Assembly (NCBI GenBank): GCA_019421015.1 | Contig: JAHZGC010000005.1 | Location: 1 to 64,000, forward strand | DNA: 64,000 nucleotides | Source of the DNA: Coriobacteriaceae bacterium | GTDB taxonomy: Bacteria; Actinomycetota; Coriobacteriia; Coriobacteriales; UMGS124 | Direction: 5' to 3' | Shown here: in pieces, positions 27,796 through 36,924 of the stretch | How the letters are laid out: every line of letters starts with the position of its first letter | Numbering within the stretch: the stretch's first letter is position 1 | Position numbers and translations under genes: made by a program | Notes under the pieces: model-generated | What the model saw: the letters and a program-made list of their open reading frames with translations, nothing else | Databases searched by the model: none | What the model was told of the DNA's origin: nothing

Positions 27796-28018
27796 TGGAC
27801 GAGATCGGGACTTTGCGACTGTGCAGGGTAGCCCGGTGGATGGGATGCGAGGTTTGCGACGCGGTTTTGACCTGTGGGGTTCTCCGCTGATAGGATGCCA
27901 GGCCGTTTAGCAGCGGAGATACCCTTGTAGTTGCACGTATCACCCAAAAACCGAGTCGCAAAGTTCGGATTTCGACCATCGCCGGGGTCAGGGTATCGCA
28001 AAGTTCGGATTTCGGCCA
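27796..28018. repeat. Array of four 24-bp imperfect units (array C)
   Basis: Two units face left (27796-27819, 27837-27860; TGGACGAGATC...CTTTGCGAC type) and two face right (27955-27978, 27995-28018; [G/A]TCGCAAAGTTCGGATTTCG-[A/G]CCA). Intervals are 41 within the left pair and 40 within the right pair. Between them is a hairpin (TCCGCTGATAGG...TAGCAGCGGA). The 487-base gap between the S9 gene and the secreted-protein gene holds no other feature except the terminator at 28050. Confidence 0.72.
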
Positions 28019-28049
28019 GCTGCCATATTTAGGGAAGGCTCAGTCATCA

Positions 28050-28094
28050 AAAACAATAGTGCCGACATCGGATAACAGACATCCGACATCGGCA
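28050..28094 (-). terminator. Terminator of the secreted-protein genes
   Basis: Perfect 14-bp stem TGCCGATGTCGGAT / ATCCGATGTCGGCA on the minus strand, followed by ctattgttttt, just after the gene ending at 28133. Confidence 0.85.
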
Positions 28095-28132
28095 TTATGT
28101 GCCAAATCCGTCTATCTACCGCATGCAATTCA

Positions 28133-28828
28133 TTAATCAGCTAGGTCATTCTCCCTATTAACGTACACGATTGCATCAACATATTTTGGCGTTATGTTAT
28201 TTTCAGCCAAATAATCGACCACGGCGGAGCTAATAGACAACTTGAACGTCAATGAACTGCCAGGTTCAAGAGCCGTATCCGACCCCAAGCCACTGGGACA
28301 AACAAAAATCAGCTCGTCGTTACTGTCGTAAAACGCAGCAACAACATCCAAGCCATAAACGGGATCCTCGGTGTCATTCGTCGTAGTGATATAGGCGTAG
28401 TGGTACGTTCTATAACCCGTATCATCAATGCGATACTCCGCAACGCAGGGGAACCGCTTGGACACCATGTCGCTACCGCTTTTCCCGCTGAGTGTAAACA
28501 GGTAGTCGTCAACGTCGGCAGCTTGCAGCCCGTTTATATCCGTAGATGCCCTTACATATGTGTATTCACCAGGCTGTAAATACTTCGCGTAGATATTAAT
28601 CCAATCCGTGGAAGTTACGGCATCGCCTTCCGAGTCAAATATCTCAAACAGACCAGCGTTTACAGCAATGGGCTTATCGCCAATATTTTCTACTTTTGCA
28701 TATACATTTGCATCTGACCTAGAATCTACAAAGAAAGTTTCAGTATATGAAAGTTTTCCTGCAGCAAACGCGGTGGTCGGTGCGATCAACGCAAGGGAGA
28801 AAAGCAACGCCGGAATAGCTTTTTTCAT
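28133..28828 (-). CDS. Secreted protein of unknown function, FxLYD-like
   Basis: 231 residues. A clear Sec signal peptide (MKKAIPALLFSLALIAPTTAFAA) is followed by two beta-rich halves; segments such as NVYAKVENIGDKPIAVNAGL and YGLDVVAAFYDSNDELIFVC resemble FxLYD-type immunoglobulin-like modules that occur in Gram-positive secreted proteins. The gene is visibly AT-richer than its neighbours, as is the next gene, suggesting joint acquisition. It lies 26 bases downstream of the peptidoglycan-binding-like gene, so they probably form an operon. I do not recognise a specific function. Confidence 0.7.
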   Translation of the reverse strand: MKKAIPALLFSLALIAPTTAFAAGKLSYTETFFVDSRSDANVYAKVENIGDKPIAVNAGLFEIFDSEGDAVTSTDWINIYAKYLQPGEYTYVRASTDINGLQAADVDDYLFTLSGKSGSDMVSKRFPCVAEYRIDDTGYRTYHYAYITTTNDTEDPVYGLDVVAAFYDSNDELIFVCPSGLGSDTALEPGSSLTFKLSISSAVVDYLAENNITPKYVDAIVYVNRENDLAD

Positions 28829-28854
28829 AAATCTCTCCTTTTAAACTGGTACAG

Positions 28855-29659
28855 CTAAGATGACTGCTTGAGCACAACCTCGTGGGCAATAACCGCAGGT
28901 ATGGTCACCTCCTGTCCAAAAATCGCTTCATAGGTCGCAGTGCCCACTGAGAAGCCGTATACGGTAAGGCGGTCATCTTCCAAAATGTTGTATCCCGGGT
29001 TAAAGGGAATTGAGACATACACCACGTCGGTGCCATTCGCCGTTGCCAGGCGAATGCCGTAATTGGAGTCCGAATCCGAGCTCGGTGCCCCAATGACCTG
29101 GACTACTTTCCCGCTTACCGCTACCTTTTCAAATAAGTGGTCATCGGGGTATCGGGCAAACTCGCCATAATCAAAAGATGTATAATCTTCATATTTTGAT
29201 TCGCTTTGCTGTTCTGATGGTTCATTGGCAGCGACTTCTTGTTTTGTTTTTTTCCCCACGGCATTATCATCAAATAAAACCAATTGATCCGCAATGGAGG
29301 GAAGCCCGTCGCGCTCTAGGCCATTTTCCTTTTCGAACATTTTAAATGCGACTTGAGTCGGAGAATCAAATTTTCCGGTAATTCTGCCCGAATAATACCC
29401 CAACTCTGCCAGGCGAGTTTGGACCTTGACCACGGCTTCTCCGCTATCGCCACGGTTGATGTCTGTATACAAAACATAACCTTGGCTCTGAAGCTCCCCG
29501 TCAATAGACTCGCGCAAATCAAGCAGCTCTTCAATGGAAAGAGTTGATAAATCGAGCCCGGCAATCTCATCGGCCAGTACTGGTGTGCCTAAGAGCACCC
29601 CCCCCCCCAAGCAACAATGCCAATGCAGGCCCCAACAACTTGTTGAACTGTCCGTACAT
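28855..29659 (-). CDS. Secreted peptidoglycan-binding-domain protein, frame broken at a G11 tract
   Basis: Read from the ATG at 29659 (MYGQFNKLLGPALALLLG) the product has a signal peptide, but the frame is lost at an eleven-G run; with ten or thirteen G it continues as VLLGTPVLADEIAGLDL, a normal cleavage site, and runs to 28855 (about 267 residues). The mature part has a coiled start (LSIEELLDLRESIDGELQSQ), a peptidoglycan-binding-like domain (RGDSGEAVVKVQTRLAELGY ... ITGKFDSPTQVAFKMFEKEN), a Ser/Glu-rich linker and a C-terminal beta domain (VAVSGKVVQVIGAPSS). In this sequence the gene is out of frame. Confidence 0.7.
29598..29608. repeat. Homopolymeric C11 (G11 on the coding strand) tract
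   Basis: Eleven consecutive C bases inside the signal-peptide codons of the preceding gene. Lengths of 3n+1 restore the frame, so slippage by one base would switch the protein on or off. Confidence 0.9.
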
Positions 29660-29806
29660 TTGCACCCCCTGTAACCACAGAATTGTGAGTACAATTAAAT
29701 ATACCGCACCAAATTATAGGCGCATGTTTTTGAAGTGTACAGTTGTAAATCCCATATTTAAAATTGTCGTTCCAATGCCACCCCACACCCCAAGGAGCCC
29801 CACCCC

Positions 29807-30331
29807 ATGCCGTTGACCATCGCTGCGAGCGCCTGCCTGCTCGGTACCCCCTGCCGCTACGACGGGCGTTCCAAACCCTGCGGGGCGGCCCTGCTCCTGC
29901 GTGATCTGCCGGATATAACCGTGGTGCCCATCTGCCCCGAGGTAGCCGGCGGCCTGCCGACGCCGCGCACGGCCAACGAGATTGTGGGGTCGGGGCCAGA
30001 CCGCCGCGTGATGGACGCCCAAGGCGCCGACCGCACAAGCGCCTTTGAACTTGGGGCGCAGAACACCCTGGAGCTCATGCGCAGCACCGGGTGCGTCGCC
30101 GCCGTGCTCAAGGCCAAGAGCCCCTCGTGCGGCATCGGGCGCATATACGACGGGAGTTTCTCGGGGCAGCTTGTCGACGGCAACGGCGTGGCGGCAGAGT
30201 TGCTGCTCGCAGCCGGAATACCCGTAATGGACGAGGGCCAGCTCGAAAGCCTCGAGGAACGCCAGGGTACCGCGCATATCGTGCGGGCGCTTGGGGAGTG
30301 GGCGGGGCAACGGGCAACGTCGACATCGTGA
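29807..30331 (+). CDS. DUF523 family protein
   Basis: 174 residues. It matches DUF523 (YbbK type) over its length: MPLTIAASACLLGTPCRYDG, then VVPICPEVAGGLPTPRTA, the NTLELMRSTGCVAAVLKAKS helix and SPSCGIGRIYDGSFSG. Conserved Cys residues (ACLLGTPC, CPEVAGG, SPSCG) may bind a metal or cluster. The family function is not established. It stands alone, divergent from the secreted-protein pair. Confidence 0.85.
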   Translation: MPLTIAASACLLGTPCRYDGRSKPCGAALLLRDLPDITVVPICPEVAGGLPTPRTANEIVGSGPDRRVMDAQGADRTSAFELGAQNTLELMRSTGCVAAVLKAKSPSCGIGRIYDGSFSGQLVDGNGVAAELLLAAGIPVMDEGQLESLEERQGTAHIVRALGEWAGQRATSTS

Positions 30332-30601
30332 GCCGTGCCTGTCCCATGCCCGAGTCAGTCCATCCCAGATGGCCCCAGAAGTATCAATTATCGTATTACC
30401 TGTTCCTCATGACATGATACGCGTTCATTGCATGACCTAGAGGTCGCATCTAGAAGCCCGCTTAAATCAACTTCGAAGATACCCCAGTTGATATATCAAA
30501 CATGGCCGATAATCCCCCGCCATGCCCCACCCCCGCCCGTCCCCGGCCATGCATTGAACGCGAATCCAGTCATCGTGACCCCAAAAGCGCGTTCTTCGGC
30601 C
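30332..30601. other. Intergenic region, nothing clear
   Basis: 270 bases between the convergent DUF523 and LuxR genes. It has some AT-rich short dyads (ATCAACTT...AGTTGAT near 30470) and a C-rich run, but no gene and no repeat unit matching the arrays elsewhere. Confidence 0.4.
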
Positions 30602-32005
30602 CTACCCCTTCCCGCAGAGGTCGATAAGCTCCTGCTTCGAGGTGACCCCCAGCTTGCGGTAGACGTTCTTGGTGTGGAACTTGACGGTGTTCTCCGATAT
30701 ATAGAGGGTGTCGGCAATGTAACCGCGGCTTCGCCCCGCACACAGGTAGCCCAGGATCTGGGCCTCGCGCGCCGTAAGGTCGTGGGCTTGGGCCAGGGCG
30801 TCGCAGGCAGCCGAAACACTCCCGGTCACCGCACCGGGCTCGCCTTCGGCAGCCACAGGCAGGGGCATGGTGCTAAACGGGGGCCTCAGGCCGGGCGGCA
30901 TCTTAATAAGCGAGTAGCCCATGATGATGACCAGCAGGAACAGCAGCACAACCAGCATAAACGTCTGGTAGCCCCCGTCGCCAAACGTCAGGCCCTCCAT
31001 AGACCGCTCGTTGACCCAGCAGAGCGGCAAGCGCGGGACACCGCAGCAGGCCCAACCGAGTCCGAACACCACGGCCGACGAGGCCTTGCTATGGCGGGCC
31101 AGGTCGGCCTGGAGCAAAAACAGGTAGAAGCGCGTGAGCTCCCGAATACCCAGGATAAACCCGGCGCTGCATTCGCGCGCCACGCCCAAAAACGCCACGC
31201 ACAGCACCGCTCCGCACGCCGTGGCCACCAGGAGCGTCCGGACATTGGTGTAGAAGTCGAGCGGCCGCTTGCACACGAACACCCACACCGCAACCGCCAT
31301 AAACACCAGGGCCGCGATGAGATAGGCCAAAACGCCGCGGTCCACTCCCCACGTCAGCACGTCGAGCAGCACCAGCACGACGCTGAACAGGGCCATGAAC
31401 ACAAAGATGCCCGCCAGGCTCCCGGCATTCTCGGCGGTATAAAACGCATGCCCCCGCGATCCGGGGACCGCACTCGACGCACGCAGGCCCACGGCCGAGA
31501 GGGGGCCCAGCAGTACGGCAAGAACCCCGACCGCGTCCACACCCTCGCCAGCCAGCGCCCCCACCAACGCCTTGGCTACAAAGTAGCAGGCGGCGTTCAG
31601 AGCAACGACGCGCAGGGCAGCGAGGCCATCGAGCTTGGCAAGCATGGCTCCCCAGCGCAAAAGCAGCCAGGTGGCGCAGGGCCCCGCGAGCAAGAGTGCG
31701 CAGACGCACCACGACCACGGACCGGCCGCGGCGAGCATGAGGGGACACAGCGCAAGGCCTACGGCGCAGGCCGCATCGACCGTCCCGCGACGGCCGACCC
31801 GCGCGCCCCAACCCTTGAGCGCAAGCACCGCCCCCACGAGCGAGCATGCCCCCACGACCACCCACACCAGGCCGGACACGCCCCAGGTGGCCAGGGTCAG
31901 TCGGTCGAGCATCGACCCGAACAGGTTCAGCCACAGCAGCACCGCGCCAAAACCCAGGTAGCCCACGGTTCGAGGGGCCCAAGACGAGGAGGCGTCGGTT
32001 GGCAT
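30602..32005 (-). CDS. LuxR-family regulator with N-terminal membrane domain
   Basis: 467 residues. The first 370 are hydrophobic helices (YLGFGAVLLWLNLFGSML, LVWVVVGACSLVGAVLAL, and others). The C-terminal HTH is HDLTAREAQILGYLCAGRSR with NTVKFHTKNVYRKLGVTSKQ. It is divergent from flavoprotein 6 (32299), about 290 bases away, and is its probable regulator. Confidence 0.85.
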   Translation of the reverse strand: MPTDASSSWAPRTVGYLGFGAVLLWLNLFGSMLDRLTLATWGVSGLVWVVVGACSLVGAVLALKGWGARVGRRGTVDAACAVGLALCPLMLAAAGPWSWCVCALLLAGPCATWLLLRWGAMLAKLDGLAALRVVALNAACYFVAKALVGALAGEGVDAVGVLAVLLGPLSAVGLRASSAVPGSRGHAFYTAENAGSLAGIFVFMALFSVVLVLLDVLTWGVDRGVLAYLIAALVFMAVAVWVFVCKRPLDFYTNVRTLLVATACGAVLCVAFLGVARECSAGFILGIRELTRFYLFLLQADLARHSKASSAVVFGLGWACCGVPRLPLCWVNERSMEGLTFGDGGYQTFMLVVLLFLLVIIMGYSLIKMPPGLRPPFSTMPLPVAAEGEPGAVTGSVSAACDALAQAHDLTAREAQILGYLCAGRSRGYIADTLYISENTVKFHTKNVYRKLGVTSKQELIDLCGKG

Positions 32006-32298
32006 AGGCGGATCGTCCCATCTCTCTAACAGATACCAGACAGCTACCAGTGCAATGCCTGCCCATGATACGCCAACCGCACCGCGTTTTGCCTGGTACA
32101 GGCGACCCTACCCCTTTGTGGTAGGGCAATCGGCAATCCCTACCCAGCCAAAACCGTCCCGTCCGGGCAGTCGTGCGCGCTCCCCGTGCGGCCTATCGTT
32201 CGAACCAGCGCGCGGCGACGCGCCGACGAACACGGCACCCGTACGGCGCGCACCGTTACATCAGCCCGCACCACACCATCGCACGAAAGGAAGCCACC

Positions 32299-33858
32299 AT
32301 GCGCACCACCCTCCACAACAGCCTTACCCGTCGCGACCTCATCGCCGGAAGCGCCCTGGCGGCCTGCGCCGCAGCTGCCCTCCCCGTTGCGGCCCACGCC
32401 GACGAGCCCGAGCGCACCTGGGAGGCCGAGGCCGACATCGTGGTCGTCGGCTACGGCAACGCCGGCATCGGCGCCGCCAAGGCCACCATCGACGCCGGCG
32501 GCACCGTCGTCATCCTTGAGAAGGCCCCCAAGGAGCTCGCCGGCGGATCGCTCTCGTGCAACGACGGCAACTGGAGCTACGTGAACCCCGAGTCGCTGGT
32601 GAACGGCTCCTTCCACGTCATGAGCCAGGAGCTTGCCGAGGAGATCAACAACGACGGGTCCTACTACTCCGACTGGCTCGCCGACTGCGGCCTTGAGTGG
32701 ATCGAGAAGACCAACTCCGTGGGCCAGACCGTGCTGGCCGCCCGCAACGGCCTGTTCATCTGGGAGGCCGCCAACGCCGGGCTCGAGAGCGACCCCAACG
32801 TGACCATCGTCTACGAGTGCCCCGGCGTCGAGCTCATCACCAACGCCTCGGGCGAGGTCGTGGGCGTCGTGGGCGAGCGCAACGGCGAGCGCCTGAACTT
32901 CCGCGCCAAGAAGGGCGTGGTCATCGCGACCGGCACCTATGCCAGCAACCCGCGCTTCATCACCGGCCACCACTACGCCTGCCTGCCCTACGCCTCGGGC
33001 ACCTCTCCCTACAACACCGGCGACGGCATGGTCATGGCAGCCCGCATCGGGGCCCAGGCGTTCCAGGACCTGGCCCTCGCCATCGAGTTTGGCCAGCTGG
33101 CGATCCGCCCCGCCTCCGAGGAGCTGGGCATGGCAGTGCCGCTGTCGTCGCTCGCCTACCGCGGCGTCATGGTCAACGGCAAGGGCAAGCGCTTCATGGC
33201 CGAGGACGTTGACATGGGCCACAACAAGTCGACCGAGCCCATCCTCACCATCCGCTGCACCAACAAGGACGGCAAGAAGGGCAACTACGGCAACGGGTTC
33301 TACAACCTGCCGGCTTGGATCGTTATGAACGAGGAGATTCTGAACAGCGGCATCCTCATGCTGCCCTTTGGCTGGATCGCCACGCGCGGCTTCTACACCT
33401 GGTCCGACGACAACCAGGCCGAGATCGACAAGGGCTGGCTGCTCAAGGCCGACACCCTGGAGGACCTGGCCGCCCAGATGCACTCCGTCAACAGCATGAC
33501 CGGCGAGGAGGTCGTCGTCGACGTGGAGCAGTTCGTGCAGACCATGGCCGACTACAACGCCGCCGCCGAGGCCGGCGAGGACCCGCTGGGCAAGAACCCC
33601 GACTACCTGGTCGCCCTGGGCGAGGGCCCCTACTATGCCGTCGAGGTCTATCCTTCGGTGATGTACACCAACCAGGGCATCACCGTGAACGACGACATCC
33701 AGGTGCTCGACTGGGACGGCAACCCCATCCCCGGCCTCTACGCCGCCGGCGACGTGGCTTCTCGCCTGCGTGCCACGCGTATCTGCATGACCGGCAACAT
33801 CGTGACCGGCGGCCACGCGGCCAAGCACGCCATGGGGCGCGAGGACCACGAAGCGTAA
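32299..33858 (+). CDS. Tat-exported FAD-dependent reductase, flavoprotein 6
   Basis: 519 residues from the ATG of MRTTLHNSLTRRDLIAGSAL, with a gaaaggaag site; the frame is open further upstream but is not protein-like. Twin-arginine signal at residues 11-12. There is no FMN domain; FAD motif ADIVVVGYGNAGIGAAKATI, EKAPKELAGGSLSC, GDGMVMAARIGA and the closing IPGLYAAGDVASR. GKGKRFMAEDVDMG lacks the classic catalytic Arg position. Predicted exported reductase with unknown substrate, ended by the hairpin at 33880. Confidence 0.86.
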   Translation: MRTTLHNSLTRRDLIAGSALAACAAAALPVAAHADEPERTWEAEADIVVVGYGNAGIGAAKATIDAGGTVVILEKAPKELAGGSLSCNDGNWSYVNPESLVNGSFHVMSQELAEEINNDGSYYSDWLADCGLEWIEKTNSVGQTVLAARNGLFIWEAANAGLESDPNVTIVYECPGVELITNASGEVVGVVGERNGERLNFRAKKGVVIATGTYASNPRFITGHHYACLPYASGTSPYNTGDGMVMAARIGAQAFQDLALAIEFGQLAIRPASEELGMAVPLSSLAYRGVMVNGKGKRFMAEDVDMGHNKSTEPILTIRCTNKDGKKGNYGNGFYNLPAWIVMNEEILNSGILMLPFGWIATRGFYTWSDDNQAEIDKGWLLKADTLEDLAAQMHSVNSMTGEEVVVDVEQFVQTMADYNAAAEAGEDPLGKNPDYLVALGEGPYYAVEVYPSVMYTNQGITVNDDIQVLDWDGNPIPGLYAAGDVASRLRATRICMTGNIVTGGHAAKHAMGREDHEA

Positions 33859-33879
33859 GGTTTCCAAATCCGCAGCAGC

Positions 33880-33930
33880 AGAGCCGGCCGGCCCCGGTTA
33901 TACGGGGATCGGCCGGCTCTGCATTTTGGT
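33880..33930 (+). terminator. Terminator of flavoprotein 6
   Basis: Long stem AGAGCCGGCCG / CGGCCGGCTCT with an inner CCGG...CGGG pairing, followed by gcatttt. Confidence 0.8.
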
Positions 33931-34069
33931 GGCAATGTCAAAGCGCGATCCGTCCCACGAGCGACGTGCAAAAGCCTCTTGACTCAGCAGAAAGACCCAT
34001 CGCCACCCCATCTGCTACCCTACGGCATGCACGCCTTGCAAACCCGCCGTCCAAGGAGCCGCTCCCGCC

Positions 34070-35338
34070 ATGAACCTTCGAGCCGTTAAAGGCTACGCCG
34101 CCTTCGCCCTGTTCTCCGTACTTACCGGCGTTTTGGCCGGAGCCGCCGTGTGGCTCGTGCTGCGCGCCATCAACCTGGGGTGCCACCTGCTGTGGGAGAC
34201 GCTCCCCCAGGCCCTCGACGTGGGGGAAGGCCCGCTTTTGGCAGCCTACGTGCTGGCCATCTGCCTGCTCGGAGGCCTGCTGATTGGCCTTGCCCAAAAA
34301 CGGTGGGGAGCCTATCCCCAAAGCCTCAACACCGTCATGGCGTCGGTCAAACGCACGGGGCGCTACGAGCACGACCACCTGGGCCGCATCGCAACCTGCG
34401 CGTTGCTCCCCCTGATATTTGGCGGCAGCGTCGGCCCCGAGGCGGGACTCACCGGCATCGTTGCCGGGCTGTGCACCTGGGCCGGAGACCGCCTGCGCCA
34501 CGCCGGGCCGCAGTTCCGCGAGGCGGCGAGCATGGGAACGGCGGCGGTCATCTCGGCCATCTTCTCGGCACCGCTGTTCGGCCTCGCGGCACCCCTTGCC
34601 GGCGGCTGCGACGGCCCCGACGGCGAGGGCGAGGTCCGCATCACCGTGCCGCGCGCCACCAAGGTGGCCGTCTACCTGTGCGCCATCGCGGGGGCCCTTG
34701 GGGCGATGTACCTGCTGGGAAGCCTCTTTGGACGCCAGGGCGGCCTGCCCCACATCTCCAGCCTGGCAGTTGGAGGCCGCGAGCTGGCGATGCTCCTGCC
34801 CTGCGCGCTGCTGGGCGCCGCGGTGGGGTGGGCCTATCACGGGTTCGACCACGGCGTGCGGTCGCTTGACAGGCGGCTGGGCGAGCGGCCCGTCCTCAAA
34901 GGGGTGCTCGCCGGCCTCGGCCTGGGAATCTGCGGTGCCCTCCTCCCCTATACGATGTTTTCTGGAGAGGAACAGACCACCCAGCTGGCTGACGCCTGGG
35001 TATCGATGAGCGCGCTCGCCCTAATCGCCACCGGCCTCGTGAAGGTGTTTGTCACGCCGCTCTGCCTGCGGCTGGGATGGCGCGGCGGACACTTCTTCCC
35101 GGTCATCTTTGCCGGCATCGCCCTGGGCTACGGCTGCGCGCTGCTCAGCGGGGCCGACGCAGGCTTCTGCCTCTGCGCCTGCACGGGCGCCCTCATGGGG
35201 GCCGTCATGCGACAGCCCTTGATGGCCGTCTTGCTGCTGTTCCTGTGCTTTCCGCTCAAAGGAGCGCCCGTCATGCTGGTTGCCGCGGCCTTGGGGTCGC
35301 TTGCTCCGCTGCCGAAAAACTGGCAAGAGCGGGAGTAA
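34070..35338 (+). CDS. CLC-family chloride channel/transporter
   Basis: 422 residues with about ten membrane segments. The CLC selectivity signature is visible as LIFGGSVGPEAGLTG near residue 120. In ClC exchangers this motif reads GREGP with a gating Glu; here the corresponding residue is Val, which suggests channel-like or altered coupling. A second conserved region, GWRGGHFFPVIFAGIALGYG, matches the later GxFxP signature. Located in the membrane; may balance charge or pH. No operon partner. Confidence 0.85.
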   Translation: MNLRAVKGYAAFALFSVLTGVLAGAAVWLVLRAINLGCHLLWETLPQALDVGEGPLLAAYVLAICLLGGLLIGLAQKRWGAYPQSLNTVMASVKRTGRYEHDHLGRIATCALLPLIFGGSVGPEAGLTGIVAGLCTWAGDRLRHAGPQFREAASMGTAAVISAIFSAPLFGLAAPLAGGCDGPDGEGEVRITVPRATKVAVYLCAIAGALGAMYLLGSLFGRQGGLPHISSLAVGGRELAMLLPCALLGAAVGWAYHGFDHGVRSLDRRLGERPVLKGVLAGLGLGICGALLPYTMFSGEEQTTQLADAWVSMSALALIATGLVKVFVTPLCLRLGWRGGHFFPVIFAGIALGYGCALLSGADAGFCLCACTGALMGAVMRQPLMAVLLLFLCFPLKGAPVMLVAAALGSLAPLPKNWQERE

Positions 35339-35389
35339 AGGGCGGTCCCGTCGAACCTTGACGGTCCCGAAGTCCGCACCGGGCTTTTC

Positions 35390-35926
35390 TTACTCCCGAA
35401 CCGCATGCCCTTCGAGCCATTCGACGATCGCCTTGGCCGCTGCGCCGAGCGCCTGGTTCACCGTGAGGCCGCTCGTCTCGACTACCACGTCGGCGTACCT
35501 CTCGTAGAGCGCGGCCCGCTCATCGTAGAGGTCGCGGAAGGTGTAGCCCTCGGGCATCACCACGCCGCGGGCCACCACGTCGCCCACGCGGCGGGCCACC
35601 TCGTCGTAGCCCACATGCAGGTAGACCACCGGGCCCGTGGTCTTAAGGTGCTCCATGGCCTCATGGTTGTAGACGGCGCTGCCGCCGGTGGCGATCACGC
35701 AGCGGGTGGGTTGAATGGCCTGGCAGGCAGCCGCCTCCATGGCGAGCAGGGCGTCGTTGCCGTGGGCAGCGATGAGCTCGGCCAAGGTGCCGTCGTTCTC
35801 CACTTGAATCGAGATGTCGGTGTCCACAAAGTTGTACCGCAGCTGCTTGGCAAGCAGCACACCCAGGGTCGACTTGCCCGCCGCGGGCATGCCCACGAGC
35901 ACGATGTTGCGTTTATCCACAGGCAT
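35390..35926 (-). CDS. aroK: Shikimate kinase
   Basis: 178 residues. P-loop VGMPAAGKSTLGVLLA near residue 11, the substrate Asp in FVDTDISIQ, the GGSAVYN substrate loop and a lid-like VVMPEGYTFRDLYDERAALYE segment. It phosphorylates shikimate at O3 in aromatic amino acid synthesis. It is not clustered with other aro genes, and divergent P-loop kinases of this size can have other small substrates (for example a sugar or a cofactor), so the assignment is by family. The start ATG is preceded by gaaaggtgc. Confidence 0.78.
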   Translation of the reverse strand: MPVDKRNIVLVGMPAAGKSTLGVLLAKQLRYNFVDTDISIQVENDGTLAELIAAHGNDALLAMEAAACQAIQPTRCVIATGGSAVYNHEAMEHLKTTGPVVYLHVGYDEVARRVGDVVARGVVMPEGYTFRDLYDERAALYERYADVVVETSGLTVNQALGAAAKAIVEWLEGHAVRE

Positions 35927-35939
35927 GAAAGAGCACCTT

Positions 35940-36226
35940 TCCGTTTCAGGTCTGAATCAAGGGGAATGGCGGCAGTTAGCGGAACAGACCAGGCGGCGAG
36001 CCGGGATATCGGCGCCTCGGGGCCGGACAGACCGGGGTTGCAGCAGCAATCTGCGGCCGGTATTCTGCCCCATCGGCCCCAATTGGACAGGATGAGGGGG
36101 TTGTGCGCGACCAAGGAGCGGGTTTGCTCCGATGTGGCCGCCGCTTACCTGCGGTTTTGTCGCGATGTTCATCCCTTAAGCCGTAGAAGCGGGCTTTTAA
36201 GGCCTTCGGAGTCGCGCACAACCCTC
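35940..36226. repeat. Degenerate repeat region with a perfect 13-bp inverted pair
   Basis: GGTTGTGCGCGAC (36099-36111) is inverted at 36211-36223. Inside it three related right-facing segments occur: GAGCGGGTTTGCTCC, TGCGGTTTTGTCGC and AAGCGGGCTTTTAAGG. The left half has GGAACAGACC and GGACAGACC copies. The layout resembles arrays A-C but is more eroded. The whole 384-base gap between the kinase and recR genes has no gene. Confidence 0.45.
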
Positions 36227-36310
36227 ACATGATGCCGTCAAAGACCCCTTGAGGTCGAACTTCGGCCCAATAACCCGAGTGAACCCGCCGAGGGCCACCC
36301 GGCGGCACCC

Positions 36311-36904
36311 CTAAAACGCCCGCCTCGCCTCGATGGCGCGACCGAGCGTCACCTCGTCGGCAAATTCGAGATCGCCCCCCACGGGCAGGCCGCTCGCCAG
36401 CCGGGTTACCTCGATGCCCAGGGGCTTTATCAGGCGCGCCAGGTAGGAGGCGGTCGTCTCCCCCTCGATGTCGGGGTTGGTGGCGAGCACGACCTCGGTC
36501 ACCGGCTCGTGGCCCAGGCGCTCCATGAGCTCGCGGATGCGCAGCTGGTCGGGGCCGATGCGGTCCATGGGGCTGATAACCCCGCCGAGCACGTGGTAGA
36601 GGCCGTCGTAGACGCCGGTACGCTCGATGGCGCTCACGTCGCGGGGCTCGGCCACCACGGCGATGCGGGTCTGGTCGCGGCCGGAGTCTGAGCACACCGC
36701 GCAGAACTCCCCGCTCGCATAGTTGAAGCAACGCGGGCAAAAGTGCACGGTGGACTTTACGTCAAGCAGGGCCTCGGCCAGCCGCTGCACGGCCGAGGTG
36801 TCGGTCTGCAGGATGTGGTAGGCGATGCGCTGGGCCGACTTGGGGCCTATGCCCGGAAGCCGGCCCAGCTCATCGACAAGGTTTTGAAAGGCCTCGTCGA
36901 CCAT
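36311..36904 (-). CDS. recR: Recombination mediator protein RecR
   Basis: 197 residues covering the full family length. N-terminal helix-hairpin-helix (LGRLPGIGPKSAQRIAYHIL), a four-Cys zinc finger (CPRCFNYASGEFCAVC), a Toprim domain (IAVVAEPRDVSAIERTGVYD, then ATNPDIEGETTASYL) and the C-terminal TRLASGLPVGGDLEFADEVT loop. It works with RecO/RecF in RecA loading at gaps. It lies 20 bases downstream of ybaB, the usual partner; the dnaX gene that often precedes them is not in this window's neighbourhood. Confidence 0.96.
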   Translation of the reverse strand: MVDEAFQNLVDELGRLPGIGPKSAQRIAYHILQTDTSAVQRLAEALLDVKSTVHFCPRCFNYASGEFCAVCSDSGRDQTRIAVVAEPRDVSAIERTGVYDGLYHVLGGVISPMDRIGPDQLRIRELMERLGHEPVTEVVLATNPDIEGETTASYLARLIKPLGIEVTRLASGLPVGGDLEFADEVTLGRAIEARRAF

Positions 36905-36924
36905 GGGGTTCTCCGCCCGTCCCC

